Origin: Vreelandella halophila
GTDB taxonomy: Bacteria; Pseudomonadota; Gammaproteobacteria; Pseudomonadales; Oleiphilaceae
NCBI RefSeq assembly: GCF_019903425.1
Contig: NZ_JACHUZ010000011.1
Coordinates: 334,722 to 398,721, forward strand
Direction: 5' to 3'
DNA: 64,000 nt
Made by a program: the position numbers and the translations under genes. Numbering within the stretch: the stretch's first letter is position 1; each line of letters opens with the position of its first letter. Positions 46,159 to 55,253 of the stretch are shown here, piece after piece. The notes beneath the pieces were generated by a model that had not been told where the DNA came from, searched no databases, and saw nothing but the letters and a program-made list of their open reading frames with translations.

Positions 46159-47304
46159 ATGGTACGTCGTATAGGAAAATATGCCGCAGCAGTGGCTACA
46201 GGGCTGATGATGCTGAGTGCTCAGGCATCAGAGCCGATCAAGATTGGCTCATTTGTGTCAGCAACTGGACCCGCCTCATTCCTTGGTGACCCCGAACTCA
46301 AGACGCTTGAGATGTATGTCGAGAAAATCAACGACGAGGGTGGTGTACTCGGTCGTGATCTCGAACTGGTCCATTACGACGACGGTGGTAGTGCCTCTTC
46401 GGCCAGGAACTTTGCCAGCCGTCTGATCCGCTCCGATCAGGTCGATATTATCGTCGGCGGCAGCACCACAGGGACAACCATGGCTGCTGTACCGCTGATT
46501 CAGCAGGCCCGGATTCCTTTCATCTCCATGGCCGGCGCAGTCAAGATAACAACGCCGGTTAAAAAATGGGTCTTCAAGACGCCACAGTCTGATCGCATGG
46601 CGGCAGAGCGCATTCTCAGGGACATGAAAGACCGTGGCATTACCAAGATTGGTCTCATCTCCGGTACAGGTGGTTTCGGTAGCTCTGGTCGTGCCCAGAC
46701 CCTGGAGGCTGCTGAGCAGATGGGCGTTGAGGTTCTTGCTGATGTCACCTATGGCGGATCTGATACAGATATGACTGCCCAACTTACCGATATTCGTAAC
46801 ACAGAAGGTGTCGAGGCCGTTCTTAATTTCGGGTTTGGTCAGGGTCCTGCCATTGTGACCCGCAACTACGCTGATCTGGGAATGGAACTGCCGTTCTATC
46901 AGTCTCACGGTGTAGCCTCCGACAGCTTCCTCGACCTGGCCGGTTCTTCTGCCGAAGGTCTCCGCCTGCCTGCCTCCCCACTGCTGGTGCCGGACTCCCT
47001 GCCGGAGGGTGATCCCCAGAAAGAAGTGGTCCAGGACTATAAGGCCGAATATGAGGCTCACTACGATTCCAAGGTTTCCACCTTCGGTGCCTATGCCTAT
47101 GACGGTTTGAATCTGGCGGTTCGCGCCATCGAGAAAGCGGGATCCACTGACCCCGAAGCGGTTCGAAAAGCCCTGGAAAACATTGAGGGCTACGTGGGGG
47201 TGACGGGTGAATTCAATATGTCGCCGGATGACCACAATGGCCTTAATGTGGACTCCTTTCGAATCCTCGAGGTTCAGAACGGCAAATGGACGCTGATTAA
47301 CTGA
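46159..47304 (+). CDS. Branched-chain-type ABC substrate-binding protein (aromatic acid uptake)
   Basis: This 381-residue periplasmic binding protein has a signal peptide (AAAVATGLMMLSAQASEPIK). EPIKIGSFVSATGPASFLGD and GGVLGRDLELVHYDDGG are the LivJ/Leu-Ile-Val family pattern. Its place at the head of a five-gene transporter operon beside paaA, with a shared operator, points to phenylacetate or a related aromatic acid rather than amino acids. Similar ABC systems accompany paa genes in Azoarcus-type bacteria. The ligand is inferred. Confidence 0.88.
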   Translation: MVRRIGKYAAAVATGLMMLSAQASEPIKIGSFVSATGPASFLGDPELKTLEMYVEKINDEGGVLGRDLELVHYDDGGSASSARNFASRLIRSDQVDIIVGGSTTGTTMAAVPLIQQARIPFISMAGAVKITTPVKKWVFKTPQSDRMAAERILRDMKDRGITKIGLISGTGGFGSSGRAQTLEAAEQMGVEVLADVTYGGSDTDMTAQLTDIRNTEGVEAVLNFGFGQGPAIVTRNYADLGMELPFYQSHGVASDSFLDLAGSSAEGLRLPASPLLVPDSLPEGDPQKEVVQDYKAEYEAHYDSKVSTFGAYAYDGLNLAVRAIEKAGSTDPEAVRKALENIEGYVGVTGEFNMSPDDHNGLNVDSFRILEVQNGKWTLIN

Positions 47305-47376
47305 CCCTTCTTTCACCGGTCTGACGAGCGCTCGCGAGGGCGTATCGTCAGACGATGGCCGACCGGAAACACCACT

Positions 47377-48252
47377 ATGTTTTCTGAATTCCTACAGTAT
47401 CTGTTCACGGGGACAACGATTGGCGCAACGTATGCGCTGATTGCCCTCGGCTTTACCCTGATTTACAACGCCAGCCATGTCATCAACTTTGCCCAGGGTG
47501 AGTTCGTGATGATTGGCGGCATGACGACGGTGGCGCTGACGGGCATGGGAATGCCTATGATCGTTGCAGTCGTACTGGCCGTGATTCTGGCCAGTGTGCT
47601 CGGGCTTGCACTCCAGCGCCTCGCCATTGCTCCCGCCAAGCAGGCGGATGTCGTAACCCTGATTATCATCACCATTGGCGCGTCGATTTTCATTCGAGGC
47701 ATTGCCCAGGTGGTCTGGGGCAAGGAGTACCACTCGATGCCCAACTTCAGCGCTACGCAGTCGCTGGAGGTGTTCGGTGCGGTACTCAATAGCCAGAGTC
47801 TTTGGGTATTTGGAATCGGTGCGGTTCTGGTGGTGGCGTTGGTGCTGTTCTTCACTAAGACACTGAGTGGCAAAGCCATTCTTGCGACCTCAATGAACAA
47901 AGAGGCGGCAAGACTGGTCGGCATCCGCACTCAGGTGGTGCTGATGCTTGCGTTCATGGTATCCGCGTTTCTGGGGTCGGTGGCTGGCATCGTTGTGGCA
48001 CCGATTACCTTCACCTCCTATGACATCGGCATCATCCTCGGCTTGAAAGGGTTTGTCGCTGCGGCGATCGGTGGTCTTGGCAGTGGTGTGGGCGCGATTG
48101 TCGGAGGGCTGGCCCTTGGAATCGTTGAGGCCATGGCAGCAGGGTACATCTCCTCCGATTACAAAGACGCTGTGGCATTTTCCATGATCCTGCTTGTGCT
48201 GTTCTTCATGCCGCGCGGGTTGTTTGGCGCAAAAGTCGTGGAGCGTGTCTGA
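47377..48252 (+). CDS. Branched-chain-type ABC permease (LivH-like)
   Basis: This 291-residue inner-membrane permease has about eight hydrophobic helices. TYALIALGFTLIYNASHVIN, FAQGEFVMIGGM and the loop GISxxxx-like NKEAARLVGIRT are typical of LivH. It is 72 bases after the binding protein, and its stop overlaps the next start (TGATG). Confidence 0.92.
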   Translation: MFSEFLQYLFTGTTIGATYALIALGFTLIYNASHVINFAQGEFVMIGGMTTVALTGMGMPMIVAVVLAVILASVLGLALQRLAIAPAKQADVVTLIIITIGASIFIRGIAQVVWGKEYHSMPNFSATQSLEVFGAVLNSQSLWVFGIGAVLVVALVLFFTKTLSGKAILATSMNKEAARLVGIRTQVVLMLAFMVSAFLGSVAGIVVAPITFTSYDIGIILGLKGFVAAAIGGLGSGVGAIVGGLALGIVEAMAAGYISSDYKDAVAFSMILLVLFFMPRGLFGAKVVERV

Positions 48253-49274
48253 TGCTGAACCAGATAATGCAATCTCGCCTCAGAGGAGTCATGCTCCTCG
48301 GTCTTATTCTGATCTTTCTTCCTGCCTTTTTTGCCAACCCATTTCACTATGAACTGGCTATTCAGGTGGGCATCGTTGCGGCCACTGTGGTTGGCCTGAA
48401 TCTTCTGGTGGGTTTCGCCGGCCAGATCAGTCTCGGTCACGCGGGCTTTTTCGGTCTTGGGGCCTATTTTTCAGGGATTGCCACAGGCACCTATGGGTGG
48501 TCATCAATACCGGCATTGGTCGCCGGAGCCATCGCAGTGGGGGTTGTGGCCTGGATTGTGGGCCGCCCTATCCTGCGCCTGAAAGGGCACTATCTTTCGA
48601 TGGCGACGCTCGCGGTCGGCTTTATCATTGCCATCATCCTCGAAAATGAGCGTGCCCTAACCGGAGGTCCCGATGGCATGTCGGTTCCGCCACTGGAGGT
48701 ATTTGGCTGGCAGCTGAGTACGTTTGGCCGTTACTCGCTGTTCGGTCTGGAGATATCCGGCGTTCAGGCTTGGTATATGGTGGCTGGTGTTCTGCTTGTG
48801 ATCGCGACCTGGTTCGCCCTTAACATCATAGAGTCGCCGATTGGGCGGGCTTTGCGTTCTCTGAAAGGTTCCGAAGTTGCTGCCGGGGTCGTGGGCGTCA
48901 ATACGACAAAATACAAAAGTCTTGTGTTCGTGGTTTCCGCTGTCTATGCCAGCATCATGGGGGGCATTTACGCTCACTTTCAGGGCTTTATTACTCCGGA
49001 TCTGGCGAGCTTCGACTTCTCCATTGTCCTGATCACCATGGTTGTTATTGGCGGTATGGGGTCCACCTTCGGTGTCATCCTGGGGGCGGTGGTTATTGAG
49101 CTTCTGCCTCAGGCCCTGGCGGATTTTCAGGAGCTTGAAATGGCCATGTTTGGTCTGATTCTCATGGTCACCATGATCTTCATGCCCAAGGGTCTACTCC
49201 CGACCCTGAATTCTGTGGTTCCCAATATAACGCGCAAGAAAGCGGCAGAGGTGAGGCATGACAGCACTGGTTGA
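48252..49274 (+). CDS. Branched-chain-type ABC permease (LivM-like)
   Basis: This 340-residue permease has about nine to ten helices. VGLNLLVGFAGQISLGHAGF, FFGLGAYFSG and the coupling segment GRALRSLKGSEVAAGVVGVN mark LivM. It pairs with the LivH-like subunit. Its 3' end overlaps the ATPase gene by 17 bases. Confidence 0.92.
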   Translation: MLNQIMQSRLRGVMLLGLILIFLPAFFANPFHYELAIQVGIVAATVVGLNLLVGFAGQISLGHAGFFGLGAYFSGIATGTYGWSSIPALVAGAIAVGVVAWIVGRPILRLKGHYLSMATLAVGFIIAIILENERALTGGPDGMSVPPLEVFGWQLSTFGRYSLFGLEISGVQAWYMVAGVLLVIATWFALNIIESPIGRALRSLKGSEVAAGVVGVNTTKYKSLVFVVSAVYASIMGGIYAHFQGFITPDLASFDFSIVLITMVVIGGMGSTFGVILGAVVIELLPQALADFQELEMAMFGLILMVTMIFMPKGLLPTLNSVVPNITRKKAAEVRHDSTG

Positions 49275-50016
49275 GGTAAAGGGACTGGATAAAGTCTTCG
49301 GCGGTGTTCACGCAGTGGAGGATGTCAACTTTTCGGTAGAAGCCGGTAAGGTGTATTCGGTGATCGGCCCCAATGGAGCCGGTAAAACCACCTTGCTTAA
49401 CCTGATTACAGGTCTCTATACGCCGACTAAGGGTGAGATCCGGCTTGGTGACGAGAGTACCGCCCGGTTGACGTCGAATCAGCTTGCCGAGCGTGGCATG
49501 TGTCGGACCTTTCAGCATATGCAGGTCTGTATGAATATGACGGCCATAGAGAATGTGATGTTGGGTCTGCATCTGCGCTTCAACAGCGGTCTATTGGCGA
49601 CCCTGTTTCGGTTGCCTTCGATGCGCCGTAATGAGGCACTGGCCCGCGAACGTGCTGCGCAGTTGATGGACTACGTCGGGTGCGGTGATTACTTGGCCTC
49701 CGAAGCATCCGCTATGTCATATGGTGCCCTGAAGCGTCTGGAACTCGCGCGTGCACTTGCAGTCGATCCAAAGGTGATTCTCCTTGATGAGCCAGCTGCA
49801 GGGCTGAATGCTACCGAGACTGCGGCACTGGAGGAGCTAATCCGGAAAATTGCCGAGCAGGGTGTGACGGTGATTCTGGTTGAGCACGATATGAAGCTTG
49901 TGATGGGCATATCCGACCAGCTGTTGGTGCTTAACTACGGTCGGGTGCTGGCCGAGGGCACTCCAGAGCAAATCAGTCAAAACCCGGACGTCATTGCAGC
50001 CTACCTCGGTGGTTGA
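49258..50016 (+). CDS. Branched-chain-type ABC ATPase (LivG-like)
   Basis: This 252-residue ATPase has Walker A GPNGAGKT, Walker B VILLDEPAAGLN, the H-loop ILVEHDMKLV and the LivG-specific RTFQHMQ Q-loop. The signature motif is MSYGALKRLELA rather than LSxGQQRRLEIA, a common LivG variation. It forms the ATPase pair with the hemerythrin-fused subunit that starts 17 bases later. Confidence 0.93.
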   Translation: MTALVEVKGLDKVFGGVHAVEDVNFSVEAGKVYSVIGPNGAGKTTLLNLITGLYTPTKGEIRLGDESTARLTSNQLAERGMCRTFQHMQVCMNMTAIENVMLGLHLRFNSGLLATLFRLPSMRRNEALARERAAQLMDYVGCGDYLASEASAMSYGALKRLELARALAVDPKVILLDEPAAGLNATETAALEELIRKIAEQGVTVILVEHDMKLVMGISDQLLVLNYGRVLAEGTPEQISQNPDVIAAYLGG

Positions 50017-50033
50017 ACAAAAAGGTATTCGAT

Positions 50034-51398
50034 ATGAGCGAACATAAAACTGAGCCGGGCGCCAGCTATCCACCCAGTGAGCAGGCAATACGAGCCATTG
50101 TTCAGGAGCATCAGTCCCTGTGGCGGATCCTGGATCTTCTGGATCAGCTTCTCAGCGATATGAATGTGAACGAACAACGCCCGGATGAGCGGTTATTGAG
50201 CACCATCTTCGATTACATCCAGTACTTCTCCGCTCGGGTGCATACGACACCTACGGACATCGAGCTCTACCGGCGGCTGGGTGAGAAATCACCCGAGACT
50301 GTACCGCTGCTTGATAAGTTGGCTGAGGGGTATGTCATTGGGCATGAGAAATTGCAGGAACTGCGCAGTTGTCTGGCCAGCTGTATTGAGCGATGGCCTG
50401 AAGGGCGTGAGCAGTTCAGTCATGCGCTGGCGCGTTTTACGGAGGCCTTGCGGAAACACATCCGCAAAGAAGAAGGCGTGGTGATTCCGAAAGCCAGGAA
50501 ATTCCTTGACGAGGAAGACTGGCGACAGATCATTGAATCACGGGATGTGGACGATGACCCGCTGTTTGGCGAGCGGGTCCGGGATGAGTTCCGTGAGCTG
50601 CGCCATCAGATCATCAGCCTAACCCCGGAAAGCCTGGGGGGGCTGGGTCTCAAGCACTCAAGCCAGATGACGGCACCTGATGCCTCCCAAGAAATACTGT
50701 CCATCAAGGGTCTTGTTTCGTCCTATGGTCAGATTGAGGTTCTCCATGATCTGGATATTCGTGTCAATAGCGGTGAAATTGTCTCCCTCGTGGGAGCCAA
50801 TGGTGCTGGCAAATCAACCCTGCTTATGACGATCTCCGGATTACAGCCGGCTGATAGGGGGGATATGACCTACCAGGGTAAGGATTTGCTCAAGGTGTCC
50901 GCTGACCAGCGTGTCGTCGACGGAATTGTGCAAGTGCCAGAAGGGCGTCAGGTCTTCAGCGATCTGAGCGTTTACGACAATCTGTTACTGGGGGCCTATA
51001 CTCGTGGCCGTACCCCCGAAGTGATGGATGATCTGGAGCGTATGTTCACGAAGTTCCCGATTCTGAGTCAGAAACGCCACAACCTGGCGGGCGAGCTCTC
51101 TGGTGGCCAACAACAGATGCTGGCTATTGGTCGGGCGCTGATGGCCAAACCGCGACTGCTGCTTCTGGATGAGCCCAGTATGGGGCTTGCTCCGTTGGTC
51201 ATCGAAGAAATCTTCAGCATCATAAAAGGTCTCAAGGATGAGGGCATAACCATTTTGCTGGTCGAACAGAATGCGTCCGACGCGCTGGCGTTGGCGGACC
51301 GTGGGTACGTGCTTGAAACCGGTAATGTGGTGGTAGAGGGGACTGGCGACGAATTGCTCAGCAATGAGAAGGTGCGTGAAGCGTACTTGGGCATGTGA
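50034..51398 (+). CDS. Hemerythrin-like domain fused to LivF-type ABC ATPase
   Basis: This 454-residue protein has two parts. Residues 15 to 195 form a hemerythrin-like four-helix bundle with His26 (QEHQSL), His70 (RVHTTPTD), His104 (GHEKL) and His142 with Glu146/147 (HIRKEE). The usual HHxxE motif is HTTPT here, so one His and the Glu ligand are lost and iron binding is uncertain. Residues 220 to 454 are a complete LivF-type ATPase: Walker A GANGAGKS (254-261), LSGGQ (355-359), LLLLDEP (375-381) and LLVEQN. LivF is normally about 235 residues. ATG 50034 has AAAGGT upstream and is preferred to TTG 50013. It is the last gene of the transporter operon. Confidence 0.9.
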   Translation: MSEHKTEPGASYPPSEQAIRAIVQEHQSLWRILDLLDQLLSDMNVNEQRPDERLLSTIFDYIQYFSARVHTTPTDIELYRRLGEKSPETVPLLDKLAEGYVIGHEKLQELRSCLASCIERWPEGREQFSHALARFTEALRKHIRKEEGVVIPKARKFLDEEDWRQIIESRDVDDDPLFGERVRDEFRELRHQIISLTPESLGGLGLKHSSQMTAPDASQEILSIKGLVSSYGQIEVLHDLDIRVNSGEIVSLVGANGAGKSTLLMTISGLQPADRGDMTYQGKDLLKVSADQRVVDGIVQVPEGRQVFSDLSVYDNLLLGAYTRGRTPEVMDDLERMFTKFPILSQKRHNLAGELSGGQQQMLAIGRALMAKPRLLLLDEPSMGLAPLVIEEIFSIIKGLKDEGITILLVEQNASDALALADRGYVLETGNVVVEGTGDELLSNEKVREAYLGM

Positions 51399-51652
51399 TC
51401 TGGCAGGCCCAGATATTCTAAATACCTAAGGGCTCCTCAAAATACTTTCTCTCGAAAATCATCGGCGATAGGTCATCATTGATGGCCTGTCGCCTGACGA
51501 GGTAATAGAACATCTCAGTGTAACCGAAGACGTCATATCGAGCCGTTTTCCGGGGGATTACCTAAACAGTGCTTGTTCTGTTCGTTTTTGAGCAGTGAGA
51601 ACAGCTTGAGGACACTGCATTGTGGTGACCTTTGCCACAGCCTATTCCTGCT
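51399..51652. other. Gap between transporter operon and IS element
   Basis: No gene is seen. A short stem (ATCTGG/CCAGAT, 51398-51414) overlaps the end of the ATPase gene and is followed by an A/T-rich stretch, a weak terminator at best. The rest has no clear feature. Confidence 0.45.
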
Positions 51653-51672
51653 GTAAGCGTTCATTCTAAGAC
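51653..51672 (+). repeat. IS66 left inverted repeat
   Basis: GTAAGCGTTCATTCTAAGAC; it matches the reverse complement of the right end at 18 of 20 positions. Confidence 0.88.
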
Positions 51673-51737
51673 ACCCTGCCACTCCAGCGAATAGCGCCCT
51701 AAAGTAGCCTCAGATTCTCCAATATGAGGTTACTCCC

Positions 51738-52028
51738 ATGAGCAAACGCCGCACTCCTGAACAATGGCGGGATCTGGTTGATCAGCAGCGCGACAGCGGC
51801 CTGTCCGCTATGCAGTTCTGTAAGCAACAGGACATCGGTTATGCCAGCTTCTGCAACTGGCGCAAGCGTCTGTCCGAGGACCCGGTCTCTGACTCGACGG
51901 GTTCCGATGAGGCGGGTTTTGTGGATCTATCATCGCTGATGGGCACATCGTCATCTTCCGGATCGGGCTGGAACATCGTGCTGAGCCTGGGCAATGGCGT
52001 TGAACTGCGGCTGAGCCAGAACGGATGA
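51738..52028 (+). CDS. tnpA: IS66 accessory protein TnpA
   Basis: This 96-residue protein has an HTH-like N-terminus (KRRTPEQWRDLVDQQRDSGL, SAMQFCKQQDIGYASFCNWR), as expected for IS66 OrfA, which is needed for transposition along with TnpB and TnpC. The stop overlaps the tnpB start (ATGA). Confidence 0.9.
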   Translation: MSKRRTPEQWRDLVDQQRDSGLSAMQFCKQQDIGYASFCNWRKRLSEDPVSDSTGSDEAGFVDLSSLMGTSSSSGSGWNIVLSLGNGVELRLSQNG

Positions 52029-52369
52029 TCGGGCTCGATAGCCAAGCCCGGATCTGGCTGTGCACCGAGCCCACCGACATGCGCAAGTCCTTCCGGGGGC
52101 TGAGCGCGCTGGTGCGTAATCAACTCAACCACGATCCATTGAGCGGCCAGTACTTTGTCTTCATCAACCGGCGCAAGATCCAGATGAAGATGCTGTACTT
52201 CAGTCGCACCGGCTATTGCCTGTGGGCCAAGCGCCTGGAGCAGGGACAGTTCCGGGTGGCGTCTACCGCCTCAGGCCAGCGGTCTCTGACCCTGGCGGAT
52301 CTGCAGCTGCTGATCGACGGCATCGAGGTGGAAAAAGCTCGTCGATTCAAGCGTTTTTCAGCAGCGTAA
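52025..52369 (+). CDS. tnpB: IS66 accessory protein TnpB
   Basis: This 114-residue protein matches the IS66 Orf2 family: IWLCTEPTDMRKSFRGLSAL, FVFINRRKIQMKMLYFSRTG and YCLWAKRLEQGQF. It is intact and of family length. Confidence 0.94.
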   Translation: MIGLDSQARIWLCTEPTDMRKSFRGLSALVRNQLNHDPLSGQYFVFINRRKIQMKMLYFSRTGYCLWAKRLEQGQFRVASTASGQRSLTLADLQLLIDGIEVEKARRFKRFSAA

Positions 52370-52397
52370 GCGGCCGGAGTTCGGTATAATTGCGCTC

Positions 52398-53985
52398 ATG
52401 AAATCAACCGCTTGCACGCCTGACTCCAACCCGCTGTCTCACTCGGCCCAGGCCGAGGAGAACGCGCTGCTGCGCGAGCAGGTTCAGGGGATGCAGCGCC
52501 AGCTGGATTGGTTCAAGAAGCAGCTTTTCGGCCCCAAATCCGAGAAGCAGGTCTACGACCTTCCCGGGCAGGATAGCCTGTTCCAGCAGGAGGAGGCGCC
52601 CGTCCCCGAGAAGGGGCCGCAAGAGGACAAGCGAACGGTCCGGGCTTACCAACGCGGCACCGCCAAAAAGCAGCGCGACGATGACTGCCTCAACGACACC
52701 GGGCTGCGCTTTAGTGCCGATGTGCCGGTGGAAGTCGTTGAGCACCTGCCACCGGAGCTGACCGGCCCGGACGCCGTAAGACCACTTATCGGCTGGCCCA
52801 GCGATGTGGTGCTCAAGTGCGAACGCCCGGTGTTCCGTTGCAAAGGCACCGAGAAGCCGGTGACCGCCCCGGCGCCGCCCAACGTGCTCGATAACAGCCT
52901 GGCCGATGTCAGCCTGCTGGCCGGGCTGCTGGTGGACAAGTTCCAGTTCCACCTGCCGCTGTACCGCCGGCACCAGCGCATCCAGCAGGCCGGGGTCATC
53001 GTCAGCCGCAGCGCTGACCAACCTGGTCAAGCGCGCCATCGATCTGCTGCGCCCCATCGTGGATACCCAGACCGATAATGTGCTGCGCAGCCGGGTGCTG
53101 GCCATGGACGAGACGCCGATCAAGGCCGGCCACCAGGGCCGGGCTGGCTCGCAAAAAGGCAAAATGAAATCCGGCTGGTTCTGGCCGCTGTACGGCGATG
53201 CCGATGAGATGGTGTTCACCTACTCGAACAGTCGCGGGCGCGGCCACATCGAACAGGTGCTGACCGAGCAGTTCACCGGCACGCTGATCAGCGACGGTTA
53301 CGCCGCCTACGCCCGCTACACCGCAGCACAGGAAGGCGTCACCCATGCCCAGTGCTGGGTACACGCCCGGCGTTACTTCATCGACGCCCGGAAAGAGCAT
53401 CCGGAGAAGGCAACCGAGGCGCTGCAGCGGATCGCCCGACTGTATCACCACGAAGGCACGATCCGCGCTGAACAGTTCTCTGGCGAGAAGAAGCGCCAGT
53501 ACCGACTGGCGCACTCAAAACCCGCAGTCCACGCGTTCTTCCAGTGGTGCCGGGACCAGCTGGAGCAAGGCGGCCTGTTACCGAGTGATGCGTTGACCAA
53601 AGCCGTGAACTACGTCATCAACCGCGAAGCAAGCCTCACCGTGTTCCTGGAAGATCCAGACGTACAACCGGACACCAACCACCTGGAGCGGGCGCTGCGT
53701 CCCATTCCCATGGGCAAGAAGAAATGGATGTTCTGCTGGACGGAACTCGGCGCCGAACACCTGGGGATCATCCAGAGCCTGATCAGCACCTGCAAGCTGC
53801 ACGAGATCAATCCGTACACCTATCTGGTGGACGTGCTGCAGCGCATCAGCCAGCATCCGGCCCGTGAGGTGGCCGATCTGACGCCCCGCCTCTGGAAAGA
53901 GCGCTTCGCCGCGAACCCGCTACGCTCGCTGATCGACCCACGCCACCTGCACAGACAACCGGAGCCTGTCGCCGATGCGCATTGA
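52398..53985 (+). pseudogene. tnpC: IS66 transposase TnpC, frameshifted
   Basis: The DDE transposase is split between two frames. The first part (from ATG 52398) holds the coiled coil, zinc-finger-like and linker regions. The frame breaks near 53010-53015, where VSRSALTNL would be restored by adding two bases. The second part holds the catalytic core: Asp in LAMDETPIKAG, Asp in LISDGYAAY and Glu in NHLERALRPIPMGKKKWMF. Together they would give about 528 residues, normal for TnpC. Either the element is inactive or the sequence has an error here. Confidence 0.88.
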
Positions 53986-54244
53986 TGAGATGACCCTCGA
54001 TCAGTTGCTGGAACTTAACGAGGCTATCTGCCAGCGTATCGATGAACTCAAAGAGCAGGAGAACCTGCAGGCGCTGAGTCAGCTGCGCGTCGGGCTCAAG
54101 GTGACCTTCGAGACTCGCGAGGGACCGGCGTTCGGCATCGTCACCAAGATCAACCGCAAGAGCGTGATCGTGCTCGCCGAAGACGGCACCAAACAGTACA
54201 AGGTCTCGCCGGAATTACTGAAGCCGCTTAATGAGGTGAAGTGA
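53975..54244 (+). CDS. Small IS66-associated protein
   Basis: This 89-residue protein (MRIDEMTLDQLLELNEAICQ, GIVTKINRKSVIVLAEDG) overlaps the end of tnpC by 11 bases and lies inside the right inverted repeat. It has an N-terminal helix and a small beta domain. Similar passengers occur in some IS66 elements. Its function is unknown. Confidence 0.7.
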   Translation: MRIDEMTLDQLLELNEAICQRIDELKEQENLQALSQLRVGLKVTFETREGPAFGIVTKINRKSVIVLAEDGTKQYKVSPELLKPLNEVK

Positions 54245-54271
54245 TCAGCTTGCCTGGGAGGCGTCTACCAC

Positions 54272-54291
54272 GTCTTGGAATGACCGCTTAC
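54272..54291 (-). repeat. IS66 right inverted repeat
   Basis: GTCTTGGAATGACCGCTTAC on the + strand. It contains the TAA stop of paaX (54288-54290, minus strand). Confidence 0.88.
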
Positions 54292-55253
54292 TCTGTATCT
54301 GTCACGACAGCATTACTGAACGTGCCTGAATCCCTCAGTCCCCCAAACCGTTTGTAGAACTTTTCTTCGGGACCCGGTAGTGGTCCGGAGGCATTCTCCA
54401 GGGTTTCATCGAGCCACCGCTCGGCGCGTGCATAGATCTTACGGTAAAGGTTTCGGCAGAGCTGTTTTGCACTCCTGCCTTCCCAGTCTCCCGGTAGCAA
54501 TTCTTCGGGGAGTAGCGGGTCCCGAAGGAGAATCTTACGATATTCGTGGATCATCAGGATCCGCAGTATTAAGCAGTCCTCGGGGCTGAGGGTATCTTCG
54601 GACTGTAGCTCCTGCCAGATGGGTCTGAACTGGTCCAGAAAACGACGGTACCTGCCGCCAAGTTCATCGAGATTCCAGCTCTCATGGACCTGTAGGCGTA
54701 GAGCCCTAGAGCTTTTCTGCTCCATGGGCATGGTCTGCATGACGATGGTGTCTTCCAATACACCCCATTCCTGAAGTAGAGGTTTGAGCTCTTCACGGGT
54801 AAAGCGGGGATGCTCCATCAATCCTGGAGCCATACTTCCGAAACTCAGCCACTTCAGCTCTTCTCTGACTCGTTGACGGGTCTCCGCAGGTAGTTGGTTC
54901 AGGTAGACGAGACACCAACTGCCGCTCCACTCTTCCGTCTCCAGGTTATACACGTGCTGAAAGGCATGCTTGAACCGTCGCAGGCCGGGCCCCGTAAGGC
55001 TGTAATAGCTGCAGCGACCGACTTTTTCTGCCTGTAGCCAAGACTCCTGTACCAGTCGGTACACGGAGGTGCGCACCAGCCGTTGGTTAATACCGATTGG
55101 AGTCAACAGTTTCATAAGGCTACCCAGCCAGACCTGGCCCCCGCGTGGGACGATGGCATCCCCGTAGGTCGTTATGATCAGCGACCCCGCACGCAGCGGT
55201 CGCTTGTTCTGGAAGTTATTGACGAGTTGATCGAGTTGGCTTTTTGCAGTCAT
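54288..55253 (-). CDS. paaX: Phenylacetate pathway repressor PaaX
   Basis: This 321-residue GntR-like winged-helix repressor is released from DNA by phenylacetyl-CoA. RAGSLIITTYGDAIVPRGGQ, VWLGSLMKLLTPIGINQRLV and RTSVYRLVQESWLQ form the N-terminal DNA-binding part; the C-terminal PaaX domain includes LRILMIHEYRKILLRDPLLP. It is full-length or nearly so, but the last codon and TAA stop lie at the IS66 end, so the native tail was replaced. Transcription of paaX is leftward, after paaY, with a 377-base gap between them. Confidence 0.93.
   Translation of the reverse strand: MTAKSQLDQLVNNFQNKRPLRAGSLIITTYGDAIVPRGGQVWLGSLMKLLTPIGINQRLVRTSVYRLVQESWLQAEKVGRCSYYSLTGPGLRRFKHAFQHVYNLETEEWSGSWCLVYLNQLPAETRQRVREELKWLSFGSMAPGLMEHPRFTREELKPLLQEWGVLEDTIVMQTMPMEQKSSRALRLQVHESWNLDELGGRYRRFLDQFRPIWQELQSEDTLSPEDCLILRILMIHEYRKILLRDPLLPEELLPGDWEGRSAKQLCRNLYRKIYARAERWLDETLENASGPLPGPEEKFYKRFGGLRDSGTFSNAVVTDTE

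Larger units (their letters stand above)
51653..54291 (+). mobile_element. IS66-family insertion sequence
   Basis: The element is 2,639 bases with tnpA-tnpB-tnpC and a fourth small gene, bounded by 20-base inverted repeats starting GTAAGCG (18 of 20 match). The tnpC frame is broken. The 8-base flanks differ (TTCCTGCT left, TCTGTATC right), whereas IS66 normally makes an 8-base duplication, so a deletion or recombination occurred after or during insertion. Its right end supplies the paaX stop codon. Confidence 0.92.

Noticed and set aside
46159-51398. Naming the transporter genes livJHMGF for amino acids
   Set aside because: Family resemblance is clear, but location and shared operator favour an aromatic acid. 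The symbols would mislead.
51645-54299. IS66 8-base target duplication
   Set aside because: The flanks TTCCTGCT and TCTGTATC do not match, and shifting the ends by one base does not help.
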